This document shows, one piece after another, positions 1 through 7,575 of a stretch of 61,545 nucleotides of DNA. The DNA comes from Algoriphagus sp. A40. GTDB lineage: Bacteria > Bacteroidota > Bacteroidia > Cytophagales > Cyclobacteriaceae. The position numbers and the translations under genes were made by a program. The stretch spans positions 1 through 61,545 of the forward strand of contig NZ_MUNY01000037.1 in assembly GCF_002002735.1 (NCBI RefSeq). The letters run 5' to 3'. The notes under the pieces are model-generated. The model was given only the letters and a program-made list of their open reading frames with translations, was not told the origin of the DNA and did no database searches. Every line of letters begins with the position of its first letter. Position 1 is the stretch's first letter.

Positions 1-97
1 CAATTTAGGTTTAACACTTCATGAATCGAAGTATTAGTTTAAATTATTTTTGGTGACTTAACCTTGAAAAATTAATACAACTATCTATGATATTTTC

Positions 98-138
98 ATG
101 TAGTTATTTTTACTAAAAATTAGTAAAAATAACTACAT
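98..138. repeat. Perfect 18-bp inverted repeat (hairpin)
   Basis: Arms 98-115 and 121-138 are exact reverse complements around the 5-nt loop AAAAT. The stem is almost pure A/T. It lies about 30 nt beyond the stop codon of the minus-strand gene ending at 167, where a terminator would be expected. There is no clear U-run after the stem on that strand, so it could equally be a protein-binding palindrome or an mRNA 3' end stabiliser. Confidence 0.6.
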
Positions 139-166
139 AACAAGCTCTTGTTTACTACACTAATTC

Positions 167-1834
167 CTACTTAAACAACTTCTCCAAAATCTTGTAGGTA
201 ATCAAATAGGTTGGCCTCACTCCTTCCATTCCCAGCGCCCCTGAAGCCAAGGTACTGCCAGTTTCAAGAGGATTATCAGAGGCATAATAGGCATAAAGCA
301 CTTTGACGTTGGATTTGATACTACCCCGGATTTTGGAGGCAGACTGGATGGCTTTTTGGTAATGGGCACCTTCCATTTCCAGTCCGACGGTTTTCCAGGA
401 GGATTGCATGAAATAGGTCAGAATATCCCGGTTTTGAAGGGAAGTACCCAGCACAGTGATCATCGATCCTTCGTAGACACCGAGTCCATATCCTTCAAAA
501 TCGGACTTTTTCAATTCATTTCGGAAAGGGTAATTGTCTGCCGTCCCCTCGAATACGTGGGAATTTGGCACCATCAAGTCCCCTTTTCCTCCATGCAAAA
601 TCCCTGCCTTGCCCATAATGGAAGTGGAGATTACATTGAGGGGATACTTCTTTCCATCCTTGGAATAGGCCTTTAGCAGCTCATCAAAACATTCATAGGC
701 CTGCTCACCAAATGCATAATCCATCACCACAAAGACCGGTCTCTTTTCCTTATCCTCTGGAAGTGCGATCCCGGGAATCAGGGTCGGTTTTTCGAGCCAG
801 GCCGTATCGATGATCTGGGCTCCTATATTGGTTCCGGATTCATCGGGAAGGTCAATGAAGCCGTGCTTTTCGGCATATTCCCGGATGACCTTGCCTTGGT
901 TGTTTTTTCCTTTTACAGAAATATCCATCACGATCTTTTCGATCTCTTCATAAGATTTCAGATCAAAAGTCTGATGCCCATAAATCGTGTTGAGCACAGA
1001 ATGCAGGTTGGCTGAGATGATATGAATCGGTCGTCTGAGCAGATCCAAATTCATAAGCGTCTCCTTGATCCGATCAGCCCAAAGTTCTCCGTAAACATGG
1101 TGTCCAACTCTTTCGCGTAAGGTGGCAGAAAAGCTGATTTCCCGGTCTAAGCCCTTTGTGGATTCATCCATTGCAAGTTTCCCTAAATGATAAACAATGG
1201 AAAAAAGGCTGTTGGAATTGGAGCTACGGGAAAATTTATCCACTGCCCGCATCGTCTCTTCAAAAGTCCGCCCGATTATATGGCTGAGGTATGCACTGGC
1301 TGTTTCCCTGTCAAACTCTTCCCCGGACAGCTCCTTTTTCACAAATTCTTCCAGCATGATCCAGTTGGAAGAAATCCTTCCCTTTGGGTCAGTGCTGTTT
1401 CGAAGGATTTTGCGGGATTCGATGTAGAGAAAGGTCAGGTGAGTCAGAATATCATAAATATCTGAGCGCCCACGGGTCATCTCCACATACATGATCTGCT
1501 CATCAAGTCGGTAGCAATTCCGCTTTCTTCTAGGAGGAATCAGCGGAGTCAAATGTGAGGTTTCATACCCCTCTCTGCTGACCAGTCTCACATAGCGGCA
1601 CTCTTCGATTCCTTTTGGCAGACGCTCCATCACGTAGAGCAGTCCGTCCAATTCCAACTTTTCAGGATCAGTCACCGAACCGTAAATCTCCGGACTGAGG
1701 ATCATAAGGGCATTGATCAGGCCTTCACCAGAAATCCCCATGGGCTTGTAGCTACCCCTGTTAAAAAGATGGCGCATCGTGATATAAAGCCGCTCAATAG
1801 CTCCTCTGGATTCCTGTGCTCGGGTTCGTTTCAT
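167..1834 (-). CDS. Conserved Bacteroidota protein with nucleoside-phosphorylase-like C-terminus (possibly DUF6909)
   Basis: This 555-residue protein has no signal peptide or membrane segment. I chose the ATG at 1834; a TTG three codons upstream would also stay open. The N-terminal half is helical and charged and I do not recognise it. The last 200 residues resemble the nucleosidase/phosphorylase (AMP nucleosidase, PNP/UDP) fold: a VFVVMDYAFG strand, a glycine-rich stretch and GLEMEGAHYQ near residues 483-492, which looks like the purine/ribose-binding MEG motif, followed by YYASDNPLETGS near 516-528. By analogy the protein may cleave or bind a purine nucleotide in the cytoplasm. I recall a family of this length and phylum as DUF6909, but the assignment is from memory. 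The enzymatic role is inference. It sits alone, transcribed away from the next gene, with a perfect hairpin just downstream. Confidence 0.75.
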   Translation of the reverse strand: MKRTRAQESRGAIERLYITMRHLFNRGSYKPMGISGEGLINALMILSPEIYGSVTDPEKLELDGLLYVMERLPKGIEECRYVRLVSREGYETSHLTPLIPPRRKRNCYRLDEQIMYVEMTRGRSDIYDILTHLTFLYIESRKILRNSTDPKGRISSNWIMLEEFVKKELSGEEFDRETASAYLSHIIGRTFEETMRAVDKFSRSSNSNSLFSIVYHLGKLAMDESTKGLDREISFSATLRERVGHHVYGELWADRIKETLMNLDLLRRPIHIISANLHSVLNTIYGHQTFDLKSYEEIEKIVMDISVKGKNNQGKVIREYAEKHGFIDLPDESGTNIGAQIIDTAWLEKPTLIPGIALPEDKEKRPVFVVMDYAFGEQAYECFDELLKAYSKDGKKYPLNVISTSIMGKAGILHGGKGDLMVPNSHVFEGTADNYPFRNELKKSDFEGYGLGVYEGSMITVLGTSLQNRDILTYFMQSSWKTVGLEMEGAHYQKAIQSASKIRGSIKSNVKVLYAYYASDNPLETGSTLASGALGMEGVRPTYLITYKILEKLFK

Positions 1835-1911
1835 GCTTTGCAAAAAAGGTTAAATTCAGTGAAATTAGGCATAAAACCTCATTTTCACTCTTTTGGTTTG
1901 TGAATATTCCT

Positions 1912-1979
1912 GTTGTCCTGCTTCTCCTGAAGCTGGACTATGCACGCCCTACGAAAGCTGTTTCTGGAGAAGCAGCATA
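1912..1979. repeat. REP-like palindromic repeat, copy A
   Basis: A 68-bp element starting GTTGTCCTG and ending AGCAGCATA. It contains a left near-palindrome (CTTCTCCTGAAG) and an inverted right arm (TTTCTGGAGAAGCAGC). Related copies lie at 2714-2790 and 2808-2878 in the same orientation. The three copies bracket the beta-barrel gene at 2018-2617. Confidence 0.7.
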
Positions 1980-2017
1980 ATTTGATAAGCAGCATATCGG
2001 GAGATTATACCCATAGC

Positions 2018-2617
2018 TTATTTCTGCTGCAACAACCCCTGTTTCAACTGAACCCCGAAACCAAAATACGAAATCGCAGCTTTGGCCATTATCCCAAACC
2101 TGAATTCCGGCTCTGCTATCAGATTGTCTCCAAGGGTGAAGGTTTTGGAAACTTTCAGCAATGGTCCAAAATCAACAGAAGGATCGATCTCGTAACTGGT
2201 GACTTCTGAGTTGCCAGAGCTTATTTGATCCCATCCTACGAAAGCTTCGACAACTGGTCCTAGGGAAATTGTCACCGATTTGGTGTAAAACCGATAAAGT
2301 ACAGGAAAATTGAGGTAGGATTCTCTGACCTTGATATACTCATAGTAGCCTCCTCCCTCTGGAATAGGAACGAAAGCATTGAAATCACTCCGGTAAGTTT
2401 TATAAAAAATCCCGGTTTCGATTCCGCTCCTTTTGGTAAGGCTTCGCTCAAAAACAAAACCGACGGAAGGTGAAAATCCCTTGATAAATTCATGTTCTGC
2501 CAAAACAGAAACCCCAATAGTGTTGGTTTTTGAATCTTGTGCTCCCGCCCAACCGACAGAAATGGCCATGAAAAAAATGGGTAATCCGAAAGTCTTGAAA
2601 TAGGAAGTAAAATTCAT
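2018..2617 (-). CDS. Small outer-membrane beta-barrel protein (porin-like, PorT/OmpW-type fold)
   Basis: The reading frame is open from 2650, but the ATG at 2617 gives a proper signal peptide (MNFTSYFKTFGLPIFFMA... cleaved near GAQDSK), so I start there: 199 residues. The mature part is a series of amphipathic beta strands (GVSVLAEHEFIKGFSPSVGF, SGIETGIFYKTY, YLNFPVLYRFY) with alternating hydrophobic residues, and it ends in strands such as GFGVQLKQGL, typical of an 8-stranded outer-membrane barrel. Family members are annotated as outer-membrane beta-barrel or PorT family proteins of unknown substrate. No neighbour suggests a pathway. The gene is flanked on both sides by copies of the same palindromic repeat. 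Confidence 0.8.
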   Translation of the reverse strand: MNFTSYFKTFGLPIFFMAISVGWAGAQDSKTNTIGVSVLAEHEFIKGFSPSVGFVFERSLTKRSGIETGIFYKTYRSDFNAFVPIPEGGGYYEYIKVRESYLNFPVLYRFYTKSVTISLGPVVEAFVGWDQISSGNSEVTSYEIDPSVDFGPLLKVSKTFTLGDNLIAEPEFRFGIMAKAAISYFGFGVQLKQGLLQQK

Positions 2618-2713
2618 AAGAACAAGTTTAAAAATAAAGTCTTTCGCCAAACTACTGAAAATTGGTAGGTAAAAAAAAATTTAAGACACTAAGTAATTTT
2701 CGAAGCAAATCTT

Positions 2714-2790
2714 GTTGTCCTACCTCTCCCGCGATGGCCTTCGAAGCTGGACTATTCCTTCGAATACTGCTTCTGGAGAAGCAGCATAGC
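2714..2790. repeat. REP-like palindromic repeat, copy B (diverged)
   Basis: It has the same boundaries as copies A and C (TTGTTGTCCT... and GGAGAAGCAGCATAGC), but the left arm is altered by a CGCGATGGCC segment. It lies in the spacer upstream of the beta-barrel gene and downstream of msrA. Confidence 0.65.
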
Positions 2791-2807
2791 GAGAAATAAA
2801 CTCTCCT

Positions 2808-2878
2808 GTTGTCCTGCTTCTCCAGAAGCTGGACCATGCATTACATTCAAATGCTGTTTCTGGAGAAGCAGCATAGCG
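2808..2878. repeat. REP-like palindromic repeat, copy C
   Basis: Begins CTGTTGTCCTGCTTCTCC and ends GAGAAGCAGCATAGCG, four bases before the end of msrA on the minus strand. The left arm GCTTCTCCAGAAGC and right arm GTTTCTGGAGAAGC are inverted copies of each other, so the element could fold into a long stem and may also terminate msrA transcription. Confidence 0.7.
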
Positions 2879-2882
2879 CTGA

Positions 2883-3464
2883 CTACCCCTTCAATCTTTC
2901 CGCAAAATACTTCTTCAGCTTATCGACTTTTGGTTTCACCACAAACTGGCAATAAGGCTGCATCCCATTGAGATTGAAGTAATCCTGATGGTAGTTTTCG
3001 GCGGAATAGAAATTGGAAAATGCCGTGATTTCCGTAACAATAGGCTTCTCAAAAACTTGCTTGGCATTAAGTTCGGCTTTCAGATGGGAGGCAATTTCCT
3101 TTTGGGAATCAGAATGGCAAAAAACAGCCGATCGGTATTGAGGCCCGACATCTCCACCCTGACGATTGAGTGTGGTGGGATCATGAGTGGCCCAAAAGAC
3201 CTCAAGCAAACTTTCCAGGCTGACTTTTTTCGGATCATAAAAAACCTGGATTACTTCTGCATGTCCTGTAGTTCCGGTACAAATCTGCCGGTAAGTAGGA
3301 TTTTCAACCAAACCTCCAGCGTATCCTGAAACCACTTTTTCCACTCCTTCCAAACGTTGGAAAACCGCCTCGGTACACCAGAAGCAACCCGCACCCAAGG
3401 TAATGACTTCTTGTCCCGCAGGAATTTCAACAGTAGTTTTGGGTAGATTCAGTTCATTGCTCAT
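2883..3464 (-). CDS. msrA: Peptide-methionine (S)-S-oxide reductase MsrA
   Basis: Reduces methionine-S-sulfoxide in proteins and free methionine, repairing oxidative damage using thioredoxin. The 193-residue protein has the family signature LGAGCFWCTEAVF at residues 23-33, with the nucleophilic Cys27 in GCFW. The substrate-pocket segment VSGYAGG, the TGHAEVIQV block and the YRSAVF/HQDYF motifs follow in the usual order. Only the A-type domain is present; there is no fused MsrB. Length is normal and no export signal is seen, so it is cytoplasmic. A palindromic repeat lies directly after the stop codon. The small DUF3253 gene 34 bp upstream is in the same orientation and may be cotranscribed. 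Confidence 0.95.
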   Translation of the reverse strand: MSNELNLPKTTVEIPAGQEVITLGAGCFWCTEAVFQRLEGVEKVVSGYAGGLVENPTYRQICTGTTGHAEVIQVFYDPKKVSLESLLEVFWATHDPTTLNRQGGDVGPQYRSAVFCHSDSQKEIASHLKAELNAKQVFEKPIVTEITAFSNFYSAENYHQDYFNLNGMQPYCQFVVKPKVDKLKKYFAERLKG

Positions 3465-3497
3465 CGTGCTGTTTTTAGGAGGTCAACAACCATAAAT

Positions 3498-3746
3498 TCA
3501 CTTTGGTTTAACTCGACCGACAATCTTATAGGAACCTTGGGTATTTTCATCAGGTTCAAGAGGTTTTCCGTTTTGGGTGACATGGATTTGGCCCTCTTTG
3601 TGCATCAGCAGCATTTCTGAATGGATTTCATCCAAGAAAAGGGCCCAATCCTCGGGAAACATCTGCTGGATCACTTCCGAAGGAGAAAACGACTTGCCTT
3701 TTTTCCTCCTGCAAAAATCCAAAATGGCCACGCGGAGTACTTCCAT
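3498..3746 (-). CDS. DUF3253 small winged-helix-like protein
   Basis: An 82-residue cytoplasmic protein matching my recollection of DUF3253: an N-terminal helix (VLRVAILDFCRRKKG), the SFSPSEVIQQMFPEDW segment, a second helix (LLMHKEGQIHVTQNGKPLEP) and a short final strand (GSYKIVGR). The layout helix-SPSEV-helix-beta hairpin suggests a small winged helix, but no function is established. It lies 9 bp downstream of a methyltransferase gene on the same strand, suggesting one transcript through to msrA. Confidence 0.8.
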   Translation of the reverse strand: MEVLRVAILDFCRRKKGKSFSPSEVIQQMFPEDWALFLDEIHSEMLLMHKEGQIHVTQNGKPLEPDENTQGSYKIVGRVKPK

Positions 3747-3755
3747 GGCTTGGGT

Positions 3756-4298
3756 TTAATGGCAGATCATCACAAAAGCCGGTGGCAGATTTCTAAAGGT
3801 AAACTTCACCTCCATATGGGAAAAGAAACGCTTAAACAGTTTTTTCAGATGATAAGAGTAGGTCATAATGACCATCTTTCCTTTGGGGGCAAGCGAATCC
3901 CTGCTATTTGACAAAATTGTGTCAGTCACATCCTTAGGCAAAATGATGAAAGGCAAAGAAGAAAGAATGTAGTCAGCTTTTCTCCCATGCAGATACTTGT
4001 CAATGTGCTCGGCAGAATCACAGATGATTTTGACGTTTGACTGAGGAAACTGCTTTTTCATCGAATCGCAAAATGACTTGTTGATTTCGAACACTAACAA
4101 TTCACAATCCGGGGAAAGTCTGTCTATGATCCCTTGGGTAATACTACCGTCTCCACCACCCAATTCCACGACCAATTTGGCATGTTCGATATCGGTGAAG
4201 GACAGCATTTTATTGACTAAAGCTTTGGAACTAAAGGCTAGGGCTCCTGTGGTACTCAGATTGGAATAGAGTTCCAACAATAAATCCGATTTACTCAT
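3756..4298 (-). CDS. Class I SAM-dependent methyltransferase (phospholipid N-methyltransferase-like)
   Basis: This 180-residue protein has the SAM-binding motif I VVELGGGDGSIT at residues 43-54, an acidic motif II end (LLVFEIN), motif III around CDSAEHI and a motif IV position with ILSSLPF. The GGGDGSIT variant followed by a SLPF-type motif IV is typical of the KsgA/phospholipid methyltransferase (PmtA-like) group, whose members add methyl groups to amines. No membrane segment is visible. The substrate cannot be read from the sequence; phosphatidylethanolamine is one candidate and rRNA adenine another. It is divergent from the sulfatase-like gene at 4376 with a 77-bp shared promoter region, and likely leads a transcript with the DUF3253 gene and msrA. 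Confidence 0.8.
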   Translation of the reverse strand: MSKSDLLLELYSNLSTTGALAFSSKALVNKMLSFTDIEHAKLVVELGGGDGSITQGIIDRLSPDCELLVFEINKSFCDSMKKQFPQSNVKIICDSAEHIDKYLHGRKADYILSSLPFIILPKDVTDTILSNSRDSLAPKGKMVIMTYSYHLKKLFKRFFSHMEVKFTFRNLPPAFVMICH

Positions 4299-4375
4299 AA
4301 ATTGAAAATGACCGTTGAAGATACCCGATTTTGACTTATATTTTCGACCTCACTCGAAAAACTTAACAGTACCCT

Positions 4376-6394
4376 ATGGCCCAAAAGGCTGAAATTCGCT
4401 CCACTTTACCGCTTCGTTTACAGACAATTTTAAGGAATTTTTGGGGTATGGCCCTGATTTTTATCGGGTTGATGATCCTATTCCGAATTGTTGAGACTGT
4501 TTTGGTATTTCAATCCCACGTGCTGGATTTTTCAGCAAAAGATGTCATCCTTTTGGGGATTTTTCAGGATTTTGAATGGATTCTATATTTCCTGGGACTG
4601 GTGTTCATTATTCATGTTTTGTTTAGCCTGGTTTCTGCCAAGTTTGCGAGGTACTTACTTCAATCTATTTTTACTGTTTTTTTGATAGCCCACATGGCTC
4701 TGGTTTTTTATTTTATGAAAACACTTGTGCCTCTTGGCGAAGACCTTTTTGCTTACAATTATAATGATCTGGTTCTGACCATTTCGGCTTCCGGCCAATT
4801 GAATTCGCTCAATCTGATCGTAGGAGGGGTCTTTATCGTCTTAATTTTAGGCTTGCTGTACCTTGGCATTAGAATATTCCGCTTTGGGCTGAAGACTTAT
4901 CTGATTTTATCCGGTTTGCACTTTGCAGCCTTGATGGCGGTCACTTTGACCCCACCGTCCAAGGGATTAGAAGCCAGTGAGACCAAACATAATATTCAAC
5001 TCAACAAATCCCGATTTCTGACCGAGGCGGCATTTGACCAATGGATGTACGGCGGGGAATTCTACTTTGACTTTTACCTCCGCAGCACAAATGATGACCT
5101 GTTAGTAAAAAAGGAATTCACCAATGATGAGTATCCTTTTCTGCACAAAAATAACTATCCGGATGTCCTGAGTCCTTTTTTCGACAGTTTGACTCAAGCT
5201 CCTGACCTTGTGTTTATTTTTGTGGAAAGTTTGGGAAAGGCCTATTCAGGCAAAGACGCATATTTGGGAAGTTTTACCCCTTTTCTGGATTCTCTTGAGC
5301 AGCATAGCCTGGTTTGGACCAATGCCCTTTCTTCCACCGGCCGAACTTTTGGTCTTCTACCGGGAGTATTTGGGGGCCTGCCTTTTGGGGAAAAAGGATT
5401 CCTGGAACTTTATGAGGGATTTCCTTATCATAATTCGTTACTCAGCATTTTAAAGGAAAATGGCTATGAATCCAGGTTTTTTATTGGAACTGATGTCAAT
5501 TTTGATCACGAATCTGATTTTTTGATCTATCAAGAGCCCGTTCAAATAGAGGATCAAAACAGCTTTCCTCCAGGACTTGAAAAAGCCCCTTCAAATAGCG
5601 GTTTTTCCTGGGGGTATACTGACAAAGATCTCTTTAGAATGGGGTTAGAAAAACTTCCAAAGGAGCGCAACGCCCCTCAATTAAGGATCTTTCAAACTCA
5701 GACTTCCCATGATCCTTATCTAGTCCCCGAGCGGGAATTTTATAAACAAAAGATCAGAGATCACCTGACCAATCACCTCAGTTTGGATCAGGAAAAAGTG
5801 GCTGAATACCTCGCCTATGAAGACATCTATATGACCATCCTGTATGCCGATGATGCAATCAGATTGTTCTTTGATGAGTACAAAAACCGACCGGAGTTCG
5901 CCAATACCATATTTGTGATCACCGGAGATCATCGGCTTCCGGAAATCCCCATGTCATCCAGACTGGATCGTTTTCATGTTCCTATGATGATCTATTCTCC
6001 TCTTTTGAAGCGAAGAGATTATTTTAAGGGAGTTTCCAGCCATTATGAAATCACTCCGTCACTTCTTGCTTTGCTTGAAAATCAAGATTTGATCGATCTT
6101 CCGGAAGAAGTCATCTGGCAGGGACAGGTTTTGGATACCGCCCGAAATTTCCAATCACTGGTAGCCATGCCTCTGATGAGAAACAAAAATCAATTGGTGG
6201 ATTACATCCATGGGGAATTCTTCCTATCCGACGGGCAGGTATTCCTTGTATCAGACGGCTTGAATATCGATCCCATCGAAGACGGGAATGTTCTAAACCG
6301 GCTGACCGGAGAATTTGAGGATTTCAAAAACAAAAACACCTACATGGTCCAAACCCGAAAGCTGCTCCCTCCTCCTGATTCCAGGAAACCCTGA
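4376..6394 (+). CDS. LtaS-like membrane sulfatase-fold phosphotransferase
   Basis: This 672-residue protein has about five N-terminal transmembrane helices (residues ~22-45, 58-80, 88-112, 130-165, 168-192), then a periplasmic alkaline-phosphatase-superfamily domain (~255-590). The metal and nucleophile sites expected for the LTA-synthase/phosphoethanolamine-transferase group are present: FVESLG near 280-285, the TGRTFG segment near 320 that supplies the catalytic Thr, and TGDHR near 515. Relatives transfer phosphoglycerol or phosphoethanolamine from lipids onto glycans or lipids outside the inner membrane. Its TGA ends at the base before the opposing exopolysaccharide operon ends, so the two converge with no gap. 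A role in decorating the polymer made by that operon is plausible but is only inferred from position. Confidence 0.85.
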   Translation: MAQKAEIRSTLPLRLQTILRNFWGMALIFIGLMILFRIVETVLVFQSHVLDFSAKDVILLGIFQDFEWILYFLGLVFIIHVLFSLVSAKFARYLLQSIFTVFLIAHMALVFYFMKTLVPLGEDLFAYNYNDLVLTISASGQLNSLNLIVGGVFIVLILGLLYLGIRIFRFGLKTYLILSGLHFAALMAVTLTPPSKGLEASETKHNIQLNKSRFLTEAAFDQWMYGGEFYFDFYLRSTNDDLLVKKEFTNDEYPFLHKNNYPDVLSPFFDSLTQAPDLVFIFVESLGKAYSGKDAYLGSFTPFLDSLEQHSLVWTNALSSTGRTFGLLPGVFGGLPFGEKGFLELYEGFPYHNSLLSILKENGYESRFFIGTDVNFDHESDFLIYQEPVQIEDQNSFPPGLEKAPSNSGFSWGYTDKDLFRMGLEKLPKERNAPQLRIFQTQTSHDPYLVPEREFYKQKIRDHLTNHLSLDQEKVAEYLAYEDIYMTILYADDAIRLFFDEYKNRPEFANTIFVITGDHRLPEIPMSSRLDRFHVPMMIYSPLLKRRDYFKGVSSHYEITPSLLALLENQDLIDLPEEVIWQGQVLDTARNFQSLVAMPLMRNKNQLVDYIHGEFFLSDGQVFLVSDGLNIDPIEDGNVLNRLTGEFEDFKNKNTYMVQTRKLLPPPDSRKP

Positions 6395-7564
6395 TTAATT
6401 AGCCTTCTTTCGGGATTCTTGCAGTATTTGGGAGATTAAAGGAAAATAGTAATTCCAAAAAAAACTTTGTCTGTCAGGGTAATCTGAGGCTACATAAAAT
6501 CCTCTCCAAAGCGTCGGCACCCCATAAAACCGGGAAGAACCCAAATCTCCGCGCAGATCGGAGAAATCCCCGGAAAAATAATACTGGCTTCCTTTTTCTA
6601 GGTGTCTGACCACAGCTGCTGGGAAAAACCGGGGCAATCCCATGTCTCTCAGCTTCTGCAGTCCTTCTGAAGTTGGATTAATGTCATAATAGGAGATCAC
6701 CTGATAATCACGCTCGATCATCATCACATCAAACCAATCCGGATATGGTACCACTTCCGGGAGACTGAATCCGTGTTTGTTCACTTTTTGGGTTCTGATG
6801 AGGGGCACTTTGTTTTGATAGTCAGTCTGAAACAGAAAAGCCTCAATTTCTCCACTTTCCTTGATGAAAATAAGCCCCGGACCACTAAGACTCCATGCTT
6901 CGTGCTGAAGTTGATACTGTCGGATCATCCAATTGGGAATCTCCAAATTGACAGTGGTATCCAGTTCATCAAAGTATCGCCCGATCCATCCGGTCCATTT
7001 CAAACCCATCAGGTTTTCAAACTCAGTGCGGATCGGTTTGGGAGTGGGTGAGGCAATCGAATTAAACTCAGCCACCATTACTTTACCTTCTTCCTTGGCC
7101 ATTCTGATCAACTGGATATCTGTGAATTCCAATCCTCCATACACCTTTTTACTTAAGCCCACTGGTTTGGCTTCATCGAAATCTCCTTCATATACACCAT
7201 AGGAATCTGTCAGATAGATGAGGTCACTTTGAGTTGCCAATTCCCGGATTTGTTGTTCTGTTTTGCCGGTCAAGTCTTTGGAAGTTCCAAAATCTGGTTT
7301 TCCGTTTGGGAAAAAACCCAGATAATCCCGGTCCTTGGAATAAAACTCTCCTGAATTTTTTTTGTATTTGAGATGATCCAAAGCCCAAAAAAGTCCTGCA
7401 TGCTCCTGGTAAGAATTATCCACTACTGTCTTATCCAAAATCAACACCTCAAGCTGCCTTTCCGGAAATATTAACCAGATGAAATAGCTCATCAAGGGCA
7501 ATCCGAACAATAACAGGAATGCAGGCCAAAGCTTACGGGTAAAGAGTTTAAATTCTTCTTTCAT
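6395..7564 (-). CDS. Membrane-anchored periplasmic protein of the exopolysaccharide operon
   Basis: This 389-residue protein starts with one membrane anchor (residues ~13-33, KLWPAFLLLFGLPLMSYFIW) and a long periplasmic part. I do not recognise a named family. Visible features are a Rossmann-like beginning (LEVLILDKTVVDN, LIYLTDSYGVY near 115-125, VMVAEFNSIASPT near 165-177) that recalls the glutamine-amidotransferase-like or deacetylase-like domains found beside polysaccharide synthases, and a Trp/Tyr-rich C-terminal half. It is the last gene of a five-gene operon, 11 bp after the YaiO-type porin gene, so it probably acts on the nascent polymer in the periplasm. Function is inference from context. 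Its stop codon abuts that of the convergent sulfatase-like gene. Confidence 0.75.
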   Translation of the reverse strand: MKEEFKLFTRKLWPAFLLLFGLPLMSYFIWLIFPERQLEVLILDKTVVDNSYQEHAGLFWALDHLKYKKNSGEFYSKDRDYLGFFPNGKPDFGTSKDLTGKTEQQIRELATQSDLIYLTDSYGVYEGDFDEAKPVGLSKKVYGGLEFTDIQLIRMAKEEGKVMVAEFNSIASPTPKPIRTEFENLMGLKWTGWIGRYFDELDTTVNLEIPNWMIRQYQLQHEAWSLSGPGLIFIKESGEIEAFLFQTDYQNKVPLIRTQKVNKHGFSLPEVVPYPDWFDVMMIERDYQVISYYDINPTSEGLQKLRDMGLPRFFPAAVVRHLEKGSQYYFSGDFSDLRGDLGSSRFYGVPTLWRGFYVASDYPDRQSFFWNYYFPLISQILQESRKKAN

Positions 7565-7575
7565 GTTGGATCACC

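Noticed and set aside
2652..2837. 61-codon minus-strand open frame between the beta-barrel gene and msrA
   Set aside because: It consists largely of the palindromic repeat copies B and C.
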